Of a stretch of DNA of 64,000 nt, positions 43,738-52,443 are shown one piece after another. How positions within the stretch are numbered: the stretch's first letter is position 1; every line of letters begins with the position of its first letter. Location of the stretch: NCBI RefSeq assembly GCF_015687155.1, contig NZ_JADPQF010000007.1, positions 1 through 64,000 on the forward strand. The letters run 5' to 3'. The DNA comes from Aliikangiella sp. G2MR2-5. Its GTDB lineage: Bacteria; Pseudomonadota; Gammaproteobacteria; Enterobacterales; Kangiellaceae. The notes beneath the pieces are model-generated. The model saw nothing but the letters and a program-made list of their open reading frames with translations, was not told the DNA's origin and searched no databases. Made by a program: the position numbers and the translations under genes.

Positions 43738-45930
43738 TTATTTGACTAATATTTGCGCAAGATTAGTATCGGAAGGAGTACGCTTGGTCCAGAAAATTTT
43801 TCCCTGTCTGGCATCCAGAGTGAATCGTCGTGACTCTGCCTTTGCAATAATTTCTTCTTTTTGGGTCTCCAGGTTGGTCCTAAGGAGTTTCATTCCTCCT
43901 TCCATTTTGGCTACCTGATAAACCCATGATCCGCTGATCTGAAATTGCTCATAAAATTGAATATCGTGGAGACGAACACCGGTATCAATTATCTCATTTT
44001 GAGCTGTTAATCGATATAAATTATCTTCGCCTTTACGCGTGAAAAACAGACAGTCTTTATCCGCATTGCGGTTTGCTACTTTATTCCGCTCGTTTGCATT
44101 TGCATGGACATTTTGATTGTTTGCTTTGTTGTTTTCAGTTTCGATCTGATCCTCGGCAGTCAAAGACAGATTACGGCAGGGCTTGGCGTAAAATCCTTCC
44201 GTTAAAACCTGACGGACCTGAATATCATTCAAACGACGTTTTTCCAGTTGCCAGCGCGACTCATCCTTCACCGAATAAATAATGCTGGTGCCATCATCGC
44301 TAAAAGTAGGAAAGGCATGGGCGTTATGCTGGTTTTTACTCTGAAATATCAACTCGCCACTTTCTATGTTCATTATAAAAAGCTGTGCATTGGTGGTATA
44401 AGCCAGATAACGCGCATCCTTATCGATCGCCAGATTGATCAGGCGAAGGTTTTCTTCAAATCGAGTAAGTTGAGTCAAAGCCCCGTTTTTGGCCTTTAGC
44501 CAAATCTGGGACAAACCTGAGCGTGAAGACACAAATGCCAGCGCCCCGGTATTTTCGGCAACCGTCGGCATGGAATCATTAAAGGCTGATGACACCACCA
44601 CATTATCTTCGACTGAATATCCGGCTGAACCTGCGCCATTCCCCAACAGAGTCGATTCCACTGCCCTGAGATCAAAAGACTGAATATCAGAGGAGATTAA
44701 ATCCCCCTGCATAAAACCAAAAGTATCACCGCTTATTCTAAAAGGTGCATAGACCGGACTTGCAGCTTCGAGCAACGGCTCGATACTTTTATCCTGCAGA
44801 GAAATTTCCAGTAGTTGACCGGCGCCGCCGCGAAACACCAGACCACTACCCTGCTTGTTCCAGGCAACCGAGATCAATGCTCGCGGCACAGAAATAACCG
44901 ATTCTAGGACCTGGGTTTGTGGATCAAAAGTCAGGATTTCTGTCTTACTCCAACCATGGTTCCTCAAAATAGCCCACAGTCGACTCTCGGGTGAGTAGGT
45001 TAATGCCAGATCACCATGTCCTCCTACCGGCGGTTTGGTAACCAGCCTTGAACTACCACTATCAATATTAATCGCTTCAATATGATAAGGGTCTGCTTTA
45101 TTGCCCTTTGTGGAATAATAAAGCGTTGTATCGTCCTGCCAATCCATATAGACAGAAAGCATACCGGCAGGAAGTGTTACCAACACTCGACTATTGTTTA
45201 GTCGTTTTTCCCGCCAATCCAGATCGGCGATAACAATTTCACTGCGCGTACCTGTGTAGCGGTGATAAACCAGCTGTCGTCCGGATGGCGAAAAACGAGC
45301 GCGTCTGGCATTGGACTCAGCTTCAACCAGACGAAAATAATTTTCTTCACCCCGCTTTTTTATCACCAGTTCCCAAAATTTATGACCAAATGGGCGATGT
45401 GAAAATACAACATACTCTCCATCCGGGCTGGTATGCCCGTCCATTTCCTGACCCTTAAGTGAAGTGACCTGGGTTATTCGCTGCTGGTTTAGCAGTGGTC
45501 TTTGTTCTGAGGTTAACCACACTACCAGAGTGATCAAAAGAGCGCTGGCGATAGCTATGGAAGACACCAGCCCATAATGCCCGATGCCCGGGTTCTTGAC
45601 CTGGTTAACTTTGGCAATGAAACGATAGCCTTTTTTAGGAATGGTTTCGATGTAGACTGGATCCGCTGCATTATCACCCAGTCGAGCACGGATTTTCTTT
45701 ATATGTGTGAGAATATTATCCTGAGTGAGAACACGTCCATCAGCCACAAGATCCAGCAGCTCATTTTTGGACACAACTCTGTGTTGGTTACGATAAAGAT
45801 GCGAAAGGATACTGGCCTCGGTTGGCGTCAAACGAATTGTTTTGGTTGCACCCTTTCTCTTAAGTTCTCTTGTCGCTGTTCGATATAAAAAATCTCCCAG
45901 CCAAATTTTTTCGTTGTTATTTTCGCTCAT
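43738..45930 (-). CDS. ToxR/CadC-like transmembrane regulator with beta-propeller sensor
   Basis: A 730-residue one-component regulator. Residues 8-110 are an OmpR/PhoB-type winged helix (LTPTEASILSHLYRNQHRVV; DNILTHIKKIRARLGD; IETIPKKGYRFIAKV). A transmembrane helix follows (LVSSIAIASALLITLVVWL), then a large periplasmic TolB/WD40-like beta-propeller with repeated blades (PDGEYVVFSHRPFGHKFWEL; PSGRQLVYHRYTGTRSEIVI; FSDDGTSIIYSVKDESRWQL). An external signal would be passed to promoter DNA from the membrane. A low-complexity Asn-rich insert lies near residue 610-625. Targets are unknown; the neighbouring exported genes are candidates. Confidence 0.9.
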   Translation of the reverse strand: MSENNNEKIWLGDFLYRTATRELKRKGATKTIRLTPTEASILSHLYRNQHRVVSKNELLDLVADGRVLTQDNILTHIKKIRARLGDNAADPVYIETIPKKGYRFIAKVNQVKNPGIGHYGLVSSIAIASALLITLVVWLTSEQRPLLNQQRITQVTSLKGQEMDGHTSPDGEYVVFSHRPFGHKFWELVIKKRGEENYFRLVEAESNARRARFSPSGRQLVYHRYTGTRSEIVIADLDWREKRLNNSRVLVTLPAGMLSVYMDWQDDTTLYYSTKGNKADPYHIEAINIDSGSSRLVTKPPVGGHGDLALTYSPESRLWAILRNHGWSKTEILTFDPQTQVLESVISVPRALISVAWNKQGSGLVFRGGAGQLLEISLQDKSIEPLLEAASPVYAPFRISGDTFGFMQGDLISSDIQSFDLRAVESTLLGNGAGSAGYSVEDNVVVSSAFNDSMPTVAENTGALAFVSSRSGLSQIWLKAKNGALTQLTRFEENLRLINLAIDKDARYLAYTTNAQLFIMNIESGELIFQSKNQHNAHAFPTFSDDGTSIIYSVKDESRWQLEKRRLNDIQVRQVLTEGFYAKPCRNLSLTAEDQIETENNKANNQNVHANANERNKVANRNADKDCLFFTRKGEDNLYRLTAQNEIIDTGVRLHDIQFYEQFQISGSWVYQVAKMEGGMKLLRTNLETQKEEIIAKAESRRFTLDARQGKIFWTKRTPSDTNLAQILVK

Positions 45931-46026
45931 CCTAAATACTGCTTTTTAACTTCTTTATTGTCGACGGCTTTCAAATTTCTACGTATGAGATAACAGTCCC
46001 TGTTTATTTCACAAAAAAGAATTTTT

Positions 46027-47211
46027 TTATTCTTTTTTAAATACCTTTAAAGGATAGAATAGCTGACCCAGATAAGTCGCGGGTAATTTTTTGGTCGTAC
46101 CATAGTCTGCCGGCCAATGTTTCCCGGGCATATGATAGGTTCCAAATAACCAGTCAAATATCACCAGATGGGCAGAATAGTTAGTATCGATTGCAGGCTT
46201 TTCTGAACTATGATGCCAATGATGAAACTGTGGTGTTACCAAAATATACTTGAGCGGACCAAAAGGCAAACGAGTATTGCAATGAATCAACACCGCTTGC
46301 AATGCAGCGAAGGCAACATAAATATCCAGCGCGGCCTTGTCTGCACCAAGAAGATACAGAGGTACCATAACCATGGCTCTCTCAGAAAAAATCTGAATAA
46401 AATGTCCCCGAGAGCCGGCAAGCCAATCCATAGTCTCAACGGAATGATGAACCGCATGAATCGGCCACAATGGCTTTACTTCATGAAAGATACGATGTTC
46501 CCAATAGAGAACAAAGTCGGCACAAAGAATAATAGCGATAACCTGAAGCCATATCGGAAGTGTGCGAATACTCTCTTGCAAACTGTCACTAACAGCCCAT
46601 TCAAAATGGCTGACATGGTAGTTGGCGTATAGCAGGATTGCCGAAATAGCCAAATGATTAAAACAGAAATAGAAAAGATCAAGTCCCCACTCTTTTCGCA
46701 AAATCACCTGTTCTTTATACTTGGGTAATAGTTTCTCCAGTGTCATAAAGATAAAAGCCGAACCGAGAAAGGCAAGAATTAACCAGTCTACTCCCAGTGA
46801 CAGCTCTCTTGGCTCAACACCTTTGACCGGAATACTATATCCCCCCAGAGCAAAACCTATCCCGGTGAGCACAATACCTATGCTCCCCATTTTGCGGTAT
46901 TTTCCCAGGACAAAAGTCAAAATACCGAAGAACAGGGAAAAATACATGGCATACTTGAGTAACTGCTGGAGTTGTCTTGCATCATAGGCCTGACGCAATT
47001 CACCAGTGGTCAGGTAAGATGGATAGAGGTAGGCAAAAACCGCGAGTAAACTTAAACTGCCGAGAAAGACCGAAATATAACCGCTGATTTTCCCTTCGCC
47101 AAGACGGAATGCTCGCTCACTTTCCAGTGGAACCTGGCGTTCACGATAATCGTAACTTTGAGTTGACTCCCGACTTTCCTGAACTTTTTGGGTATTCGAC
47201 TTGTTAGGCAT
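46027..47211 (-). CDS. Sterol desaturase-family fatty acid hydroxylase
   Basis: A 394-residue integral membrane diiron oxygenase. The N-terminal half has about five transmembrane helices. The histidine motifs are FVLYWEHRIFHE (HxxxH), LWPIHAVHHSVE (HxxHH) and TPQFHHWHHSSE (HxxHH), with a downstream NYSAHLVIFDWLFGTYHMP. These ligate two irons for hydroxylation or desaturation of a lipid. The extra N-terminal membrane part (about residues 30-130) is not part of the catalytic family. The lipid substrate cannot be predicted. The ATG at 47211 is preceded by GAAAGAAGAGC. Confidence 0.9.
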   Translation of the reverse strand: MPNKSNTQKVQESRESTQSYDYRERQVPLESERAFRLGEGKISGYISVFLGSLSLLAVFAYLYPSYLTTGELRQAYDARQLQQLLKYAMYFSLFFGILTFVLGKYRKMGSIGIVLTGIGFALGGYSIPVKGVEPRELSLGVDWLILAFLGSAFIFMTLEKLLPKYKEQVILRKEWGLDLFYFCFNHLAISAILLYANYHVSHFEWAVSDSLQESIRTLPIWLQVIAIILCADFVLYWEHRIFHEVKPLWPIHAVHHSVETMDWLAGSRGHFIQIFSERAMVMVPLYLLGADKAALDIYVAFAALQAVLIHCNTRLPFGPLKYILVTPQFHHWHHSSEKPAIDTNYSAHLVIFDWLFGTYHMPGKHWPADYGTTKKLPATYLGQLFYPLKVFKKE

Positions 47212-47454
47212 AGCTCTTCTTTCACTTTGCTAAATATTAATTCAGCTTAGATAGTTGGCCGGCAATTGTCCATATCCCTTTCGGACAAAATTAAAGTAGC
47301 AAAATTTGTTACAAAAGGTAGCGCATTCTTTAACAGAAATAAAATTGAAAAAAAATGTAATCTACCGATTCCAGAAAAAATATTTCCTTCTAATTAACTC
47401 GAAGATAATTTATTATCTCGGTGCGGTAAAAATGCCGTTTACAATTAGATTAAT

Positions 47455-47721
47455 TCTCAGGGCGGGGTGAAATTCCCCACCGGCGGTAGTTTCCTTGAAA
47501 TCATTTACTGAGTTTCAGGGAAAAAGCCCGCGAGCGCTTTTTTGTTTTTAGCAGGTTGAAAAATCATCAGTGATTGCACTGTGATAGTTAATTTGCTGTG
47601 ATAGTTAATTTACTGTGATAGTTGATACACGGTGATAATTAATCAACTGCTAACAAGAAAGGTCAAGCAGATCTGGTCAAAATCCAGAGCCGACGGTTAC
47701 AGTCCGGATGGGAGAGAATGA
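47455..47721 (+). promoter_or_regulatory. FMN riboswitch (RFN element) with expanded variable stem
   Basis: The conserved RFN core is clear. The 5' part has GGGCGGGGTGAAATTCCCC then ACCGGCGGTAG; the middle has AGCCCGCGAG; the 3' part has GAGCCGACGGTTACAGTCCG then GATGGGAGAG. Between the middle and the 3' part lies an unusually long variable stem-loop region of about 125 bases carrying four 17-bp repeats. It controls ribB, whose ATG lies 185 bp downstream: FMN binding should repress expression. Confidence 0.95.
47579..47646. repeat. 17-bp tandem repeat inside FMN riboswitch, 4 units
   Basis: Units CTGTGATAGTTAATTTG start at 47579, 47596, 47613 and 47630, progressively more diverged. They occupy the variable peripheral stem of the RFN element, a place where length is tolerated. 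Confidence 0.93.
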
Positions 47722-47784
47722 AGCAGTATTAAAGCTTGCCTTTAGTGCTAACAGTTTGTCATGCCTGTGCAGCTTGGACTTTTG

Positions 47785-47848
47785 TTAGGTTCAACTTTAA
47801 TAAGGACCAATTTTTATTAGGTTCAACTTTTATTAGCTCCAAAATTCA
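47785..47848. repeat. 16-bp tandem repeat upstream of ribB, 4 units
   Basis: Units starting at 47785, 47801, 47817 and 47833, of the type TTAGGTTCAACTTTTA, lie between the riboswitch and the ribB start codon, so in the expression platform/leader. Units 1 and 3 are nearly identical; 2 and 4 are more diverged. Confidence 0.85.
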
Positions 47849-47906
47849 GGCAGGATTTGCTGTGCCTTCTCACGCCCTGATTCATGTACCAATAAGAGGA
47901 ATTACC

Positions 47907-48686
47907 ATGAATCAGCTATTATCAAACCAGCCAGTTGCGGCACGATCAGTCACAACTCAATCAGTCACAGCTCAATCAAATAACGCTCAATCAATTGAAG
48001 AACATTCAATGTTAAAGCAGGCATCAGCCTCTGCTGAACATTGTTCGCTCATCCGTTTTGGCAATGCTGTGGAACGAGTCAACAAAGCGCTCGCTGCTTT
48101 ACAAGCAGGACAGGGAGTATTACTTGTCGACGACGAAGATAGAGAGAATGAGGGGGATTTAATTTTCTCGACTCAGTTTTTGTGTGAGCAACAAATGGCA
48201 ATGTTAATCAGAGAGTGCAGCGGTATTGTTTGTCTGTGTCTCACCGAAGAAAAAATAAATCAGCTTAAATTGCCTATGATGGTTGATCAAAACACCAGCC
48301 GACATGGAACGGCCTTTACCGTGTCGATTGAGGCAGCCCGGGGAGTAACAACGGGTGTTTCCGCCAAAGATCGAGTAACCACTGTGCGAGCAGCTACATC
48401 ATTAGCAGCATGCGAGTCGGACTTGAGTCGGCCTGGACATATTTTTCCTCTAAAAGCTCATAAAGACGGAGTTTTGGGTCGCCGGGGCCATACCGAAGGC
48501 ACGATCGATCTGATGAAGCTAGCAAATCTCGAGCCTGCAGGCGTTTTGTGTGAGCTAACCAACAAAGACGGAACTATGGCCAAACTCCCGCAAATCATTT
48601 CTTTTGCTGAACAACATGAAATGGTGGTATTGAGTGTTGAGGATATTGTTCAATATCGATGTTCACAACAGGCTATAGCCAGTTAA
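47907..48686 (+). CDS. ribB: 3,4-dihydroxy-2-butanone 4-phosphate synthase RibB
   Basis: A 259-residue enzyme of riboflavin synthesis that converts ribulose 5-phosphate to dihydroxybutanone phosphate and formate. Motifs are [18 protein letters not shown] (metal and substrate-binding acidic cluster), [37 protein letters not shown] and [20 protein letters not shown]. No GTP cyclohydrolase II domain is fused. The N-terminus has about 45 extra residues with a pentapeptide-like repeat ([20 protein letters not shown]) encoded by 15-bp units at 47946-48005. AGAGGA precedes the ATG at 47907; the riboswitch lies upstream. Confidence 0.96.
   Translation: MNQLLSNQPVAARSVTTQSVTAQSNNAQSIEEHSMLKQASASAEHCSLIRFGNAVERVNKALAALQAGQGVLLVDDEDRENEGDLIFSTQFLCEQQMAMLIRECSGIVCLCLTEEKINQLKLPMMVDQNTSRHGTAFTVSIEAARGVTTGVSAKDRVTTVRAATSLAACESDLSRPGHIFPLKAHKDGVLGRRGHTEGTIDLMKLANLEPAGVLCELTNKDGTMAKLPQIISFAEQHEMVVLSVEDIVQYRCSQQAIAS
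47946..48005 (+). repeat. 15-bp coding repeat at ribB N-terminus, 4 units
   Basis: Units of the type TCAGTCACAACTCAA at 47946, 47961, 47976 and 47991 encode [15 protein letters not shown] and SIEEH. They form a low-complexity N-terminal extension before the conserved RibB domain. Confidence 0.9.
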
Positions 48687-48690
48687 TGAC

Positions 48691-48723
48691 CTCCGCCTGC
48701 CAGTCCTGTCGCTGCAGGCGGAG
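48691..48723 (+). terminator. 10-bp GC-rich hairpin after ribB
   Basis: CTCCGCCTGC (48691-48700) and GCAGGCGGAG (48714-48723) are exact inverses with a 13-base loop, five bases after the ribB stop. The right arm also forms the start of the 15-bp array. No T-run follows; it probably works as a terminator or mRNA end-stabiliser. Confidence 0.65.
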
Positions 48724-48840
48724 TCTATCTTGAATGAGTCTATCTTGAATGAGCCTATCTTGAATGAGCCTATCTTGAATGAGCCTTTCTTGAATGAGCC
48801 TTTCTTGAATGAGTCTATCTTGACAGAAACTATCTGGACA
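48721..48840. repeat. 15-bp tandem repeat, 8 units
   Basis: Units of the form GAGTCTATCTTGAAT occur at 48721, 48736, 48751, 48766, 48781, 48796 and 48811, with an eighth diverged unit at 48826. The unit has a C/T alternation (GAGTC or GAGCC; CTATC or CTTTC) inherited in blocks. Intergenic. Confidence 0.95.
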
Positions 48841-48946
48841 GAAACAATAACTGACTTTAAACATGTTCCAGTTCAGCAGAATAAGACCTGTTAACAAAAA
48901 TCTGCTGTGACAACTCGCTAATTTGGGATAGCATGTTGTAACACAG

Positions 48947-49009
48947 GAATCTTTCGATAATAAGCACGAATCTTTCGGTAATAAACACGAATCTTTCGGT
49001 AATAAATAA
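48947..49009. repeat. 21-bp tandem repeat, 3 units
   Basis: Units at 48947-48967, 48968-48988 and 48989-49009, of the form GAATCTTTCGGTAATAAACAC, differ at a few positions. A fourth degenerate piece follows. They lie 40 bp upstream of the histidine phosphatase start, in its likely promoter. Confidence 0.92.
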
Positions 49010-49046
49010 AAGTCTTTTGATAGAAATATTAACTAGCGGATCTAAC

Positions 49047-49613
49047 ATGAAAAAGCTGATTCTCAAAATCACCAACACATTGATTACCATCAGTCTGGGT
49101 TTTCTTATCATCACCGGCGCGACAGCAGATTCCTCTCAATCGTCAGTTAATCAGGTATCTGCAACCCCTGATAACAATACTTTTACGCTTTACTTTGTTC
49201 GTCATGCGGAAAAAGCAAACGAGCCAAAGACAGATCCAGAACTGACCGTCCAGGGTCACGAACGAGCAAAAAATCTGGCGACAATGCTTTCCAAAACAGC
49301 CTTGAGCAAAATCTATAGCACGCGCTATCAAAGAACCTTGCAAACAGCTGCAGTAAGCGCCGACATAAAAGCTCTGGTAGTTACTCATTACGACCCTCGT
49401 CAGCTCAAAGAATTTGCCGACAAGCTATTGCAGGATAAAGTTTCCGCTCTGGTTGTCGGGCATAGCAATACCACTCCGACTCTAATCAGACTGATAGGAG
49501 GAAAAGCTGAAAATATTGACGAATCCAGGTATGGTGATCTGTTCCAGCTCATCATCGACAAATCCAGCCTGAAAGTAGTTGCTACTAACCTGTTACAGAT
49601 TCCGGCGCGCTGA
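49047..49613 (+). CDS. Exported histidine phosphatase-family protein
   Basis: A 188-residue protein with a signal peptide (LITISLGFLIITGATA) and a histidine-phosphatase fold. The phospho-accepting motif is YFVRHAEKANEP (Arg52, His53), the second loop contains IYSTRYQRTLQTAA with an Arg, and the second catalytic His is in LVVGHSNTTPTL. The usual RHG third residue is Ala here, common in the SixA/extracellular branch. It probably acts on a phosphate ester in the periplasm. The start at 49047 is preferred over one at 49017 because it begins the signal peptide. Confidence 0.85.
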   Translation: MKKLILKITNTLITISLGFLIITGATADSSQSSVNQVSATPDNNTFTLYFVRHAEKANEPKTDPELTVQGHERAKNLATMLSKTALSKIYSTRYQRTLQTAAVSADIKALVVTHYDPRQLKEFADKLLQDKVSALVVGHSNTTPTLIRLIGGKAENIDESRYGDLFQLIIDKSSLKVVATNLLQIPAR

Positions 49614-49838
49614 ACAACTTCTGTTAGCTTCATCGTCCTTTCTTTTTTAACAGGTAAATACCTCCCTGCTTTTTTTCAGTCGTTGAGCCCAGTTAATATT
49701 TAAAGGTAAATTTATGTAAACAGAAGAGACTTCTATTGCGTTTATAGTAAACCTTCATTCAAAATATCTTCGTTAATAGTAATCCAATAAATTCTCATTT
49801 TTGAGTTTTACCTCTATTTAATCTTTAAGGAAAAATAA

Positions 49839-51503
49839 ATGCTAAAAACAGGAATTCTGATACTGATATCGTTTATTACTTTGACTACACATGCCCAGAT
49901 CCCGCAAAGCAAAGAAATCGATAAACTTTTCAGCGAATGGGATAAACCTGATACGCCTGGCGGTGCTTTAGGGATTATTCAGAATGGCAAGTTGATTTAC
50001 AGTAGAGGCTACGGTATGGCCAACCTGGATTACGACATCGCGAATTCACCAAAAACAGTTTTTAGAATTGCGTCTACCTCAAAGCAATTCACAGCCGCAA
50101 GTATTATTCTTCTGGTGCAAAAAGGAAAGCTTGGCCTTGACGATCCTTTGACAGATTTTTTTCCAGAGTTTCCAGATTACGCCAGGCAGATCACTATTCG
50201 CCATTTGTTGCATCATACCAGTGGTATACGTGACTACCTGACCTTATCTTATCTTTCCGGTTTGGATGAGAATGACCATTATACTGACAAGGAAATCATG
50301 AAATGGCTGATTAACCAGAAAACCAACAATTTCAAGCCCGGTGAAAATTTTCTCTACAGTAATTCAGGTTACTGGCTACTCGGAAAAATCGTCGAAAAAG
50401 TCACAGGAAGGAGTATGGCAGAATTCGCTGAAAACGAAATATTCAAACCTTTAAAAATGAATAACACTCACTTTCATAATGACCATACCATGATAGTTAA
50501 AAACCGTGCATCCGGTTATTCCCCATTGCAAGATGGAAGCTTTAAGATCGACATGACAACACTGGACATGATTGGCGACGGTGGAGTATTTACCACCATC
50601 GAAGACATGAAAAAGTGGGATGATGCAAGTTATCAATCCGATATACTCAATAAAGATTTCTGGACTATGATGGAAACAACTGGAAAGCTGAACAATGGAG
50701 CGGCAATTGAGTATTCGGCAGGCCTTGGAGTCAGAGAATTTTATGGTTTAAAAATGATTAGTCATGGTGGTGCTTTTGTTGGCTACCGAGCCAATTATAT
50801 ACGTTTTCCGCAAGAGAAATTCACTATTGTTATTCTGGCCAATCGAAGCGACGCTCGCGTCGATCAAAAAGCGTTGCAAATTGTTGACTTGTTTTTGAAA
50901 GATAAATTTCAGAAGCCGGAATCAAGAAAAAAAGTAGACAGTGTTAAATCCGAAGCGCTCAAGCTAAGCGAAAAGGAATTAAAGCAGTGGCAAGGCGATT
51001 ACTGGTACCCTGCACTGAATTTTTCAAGAAGCATTGTATTTAAAGATAACGCACTATTTTATCAGCGAGGCTCGGACGATGGAGACAGACTGGTTCCAAT
51101 TGCGAAAAACCAGTTTACTATGGAAAGTAATGATCGCGTAATTATTACCTTTAGCATGAATAAAGATAAGGTGGCTGCATTTTCCTTTAAGTATGGCGGT
51201 GAACTACCGGATATTGCCACAAGATATGAGAGCGTGAACTACGATAGTGAAGAATTTGGCGCATTTTCTGGACGCTTCTATAGTGAAGAGCTTGATACGA
51301 CCTATGATCTTAAATTGCAAGATAACAAGCTTTCAATTTTTATCAATGGAGAAAAATTCTCAACCTTACGTTCTATCATGACAGACTTGTTAACCGATGA
51401 TAAATTTGGCACTTTCTCTTTTAATCGTGGCAGTGACGGAGCGATAAAAAGTTTTACTCTTGCAGCAGGCAGAGTCAAAAACATGGTGTTCTTAAAGAAA
51501 TAG
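49839..51503 (+). CDS. Exported serine hydrolase (class C beta-lactamase-like)
   Basis: A 554-residue exported protein with signal peptide (MLKTGILILISFITLTTHA). The catalytic domain has SxxK in IASTSKQFTAAS, the YSN-type motif in FLYSNSGYWLLG and the third motif in MISHGGAFVGYR. Residues about 375-550 form a beta-barrel-like extra domain. It is a paralogue-level relative of the serine hydrolase at 7251, but without the NTF2-like part. It likely cleaves small peptide or ester bonds in the periplasm. A perfect terminator follows at 51516. Confidence 0.87.
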   Translation: MLKTGILILISFITLTTHAQIPQSKEIDKLFSEWDKPDTPGGALGIIQNGKLIYSRGYGMANLDYDIANSPKTVFRIASTSKQFTAASIILLVQKGKLGLDDPLTDFFPEFPDYARQITIRHLLHHTSGIRDYLTLSYLSGLDENDHYTDKEIMKWLINQKTNNFKPGENFLYSNSGYWLLGKIVEKVTGRSMAEFAENEIFKPLKMNNTHFHNDHTMIVKNRASGYSPLQDGSFKIDMTTLDMIGDGGVFTTIEDMKKWDDASYQSDILNKDFWTMMETTGKLNNGAAIEYSAGLGVREFYGLKMISHGGAFVGYRANYIRFPQEKFTIVILANRSDARVDQKALQIVDLFLKDKFQKPESRKKVDSVKSEALKLSEKELKQWQGDYWYPALNFSRSIVFKDNALFYQRGSDDGDRLVPIAKNQFTMESNDRVIITFSMNKDKVAAFSFKYGGELPDIATRYESVNYDSEEFGAFSGRFYSEELDTTYDLKLQDNKLSIFINGEKFSTLRSIMTDLLTDDKFGTFSFNRGSDGAIKSFTLAAGRVKNMVFLKK

Positions 51504-51515
51504 TCTCTTGAAAAA

Positions 51516-51550
51516 AAGCCGATTTACACATTTGAAATGTAAATCGGCTT
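51516..51550. terminator. Bidirectional intrinsic terminator
   Basis: AAGCCGATTTACA (51516-51528) and TGTAAATCGGCTT (51538-51550) are perfect 13-bp inverses with a nine-base loop. An A-run precedes the stem, so on the minus strand it is followed by Ts; on the plus strand the downstream T-run is weak. It separates the serine hydrolase from the convergent secretin-N-like gene. Confidence 0.88.
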
Positions 51551-51637
51551 GCTAGACAGGCTTGTGACATTTAGTTGTAATATCTAGTTGTGATATTTAA
51601 TTGCTGCGTCAACTTACCACCAATAGTCACGCTGTAA

Positions 51638-52231
51638 CTAACTTGCTTTATTGGTCGCCTTTGAGTTTGCCTGATCAAGTTCTCGAATAATGTTTTCAAC
51701 TCTCACCACAGAATTATAGGGCGCAACCAGAATAATGGAATGGCTTCTGCCATGACTGGCCATATGCCCGTCAACACGCACAAGAGAGCGTAGTAGTGGA
51801 AGCACTTCACCAGCGCTCAGACTACCGGTATCGATTATTTTGGTTACCCACAGGTTACCATGCTCTAACTTATCACCCGCGCTTATTTGTGGTACCGGAT
51901 ATTGTTTAACCAGACTAACTGGAAGAATATTGACAATACCCTCAATTTCCACTGCAGCCATTCCATTCAAATCGATAATGGAGAGAAGCTCATTGTAGTT
52001 AACATTCTCTTCTTCAATACCGTAGGCTACAACTTCACTCCGGCTGTTAGCGTGTACCATGAACTGCTTACTGGTCTTTTTACTTACTGCATTTAATAGT
52101 TTTGACAACTTAACCTTTTTCTCTTCAACGGCTAGTGCATAGGAGCGCTCATTTGAGACACTACTCTTTGCTTCAGTAACTGTCGGCAAGGTTAAAAGCG
52201 CCAAAATAACGACATAAGGTAAAAACTTCAT
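51638..52231 (-). CDS. Exported secretin-N-domain-like protein
   Basis: A 197-residue protein with a signal peptide (MKFLPYVVILALLTLPTVTE). The mature part looks like secretin N0/STN and N1 domains: VKLSKLLNAVSKKTSKQFMV with an STN-like second part, then LWVTKIIDTGSLSAGEVLPL followed by LLRSLV, and the KH-like NSVVRVENIIRELD end. There is no secretin beta-barrel, and no GspD or PilQ partner is nearby. It may be a truncated secretin or a pilot/receptor domain. The ATG at 52231 follows GGAGATGAAT and starts the signal peptide. Confidence 0.75.
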   Translation of the reverse strand: MKFLPYVVILALLTLPTVTEAKSSVSNERSYALAVEEKKVKLSKLLNAVSKKTSKQFMVHANSRSEVVAYGIEEENVNYNELLSIIDLNGMAAVEIEGIVNILPVSLVKQYPVPQISAGDKLEHGNLWVTKIIDTGSLSAGEVLPLLRSLVRVDGHMASHGRSHSIILVAPYNSVVRVENIIRELDQANSKATNKAS

Positions 52232-52385
52232 ATTCATCTCCATTGATTGGTAACTGGTAAATTTTGTAAAAATCTGAACAATTGATTCAGGTTTATGTAA
52301 AAAACGATGATTCTTTGAAAAAGGGTCAAATCAAATGATTAGATATCGATCTAGATACGTTTGACCAATATTTGTTGTATTAAAT

Positions 52386-52413
52386 AAAAAAGGGCCAACG
52401 TTAAAGTTGGCCC
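52386..52413 (-). terminator. Intrinsic terminator of the GlyGly-CTERM gene
   Basis: GGGCCAAC (52392-52399) and GTTGGCCC (52406-52413) form a perfect stem; six adenines at 52386-52391 give the U-tract on the minus strand. It lies 30 bp after the stop of the large secreted protein gene. Confidence 0.93.
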
Positions 52414-52443
52414 AATAAACTATCGAAAATAATGAAGTGATAA

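Larger units (their letters stand above)
48687..49046. other. Intergenic region with terminator and two repeat arrays
   Basis: It contains the hairpin at 48691-48723, the 15-bp array at 48721-48840 and the 21-bp array at 48947-49009. No gene recognised. Confidence 0.7.

Noticed and set aside
48721-49009. CRISPR-like direct repeats after ribB
   Set aside because: Units of 15 and 21 bp abut each other with no unique spacers, and no cas genes are present.
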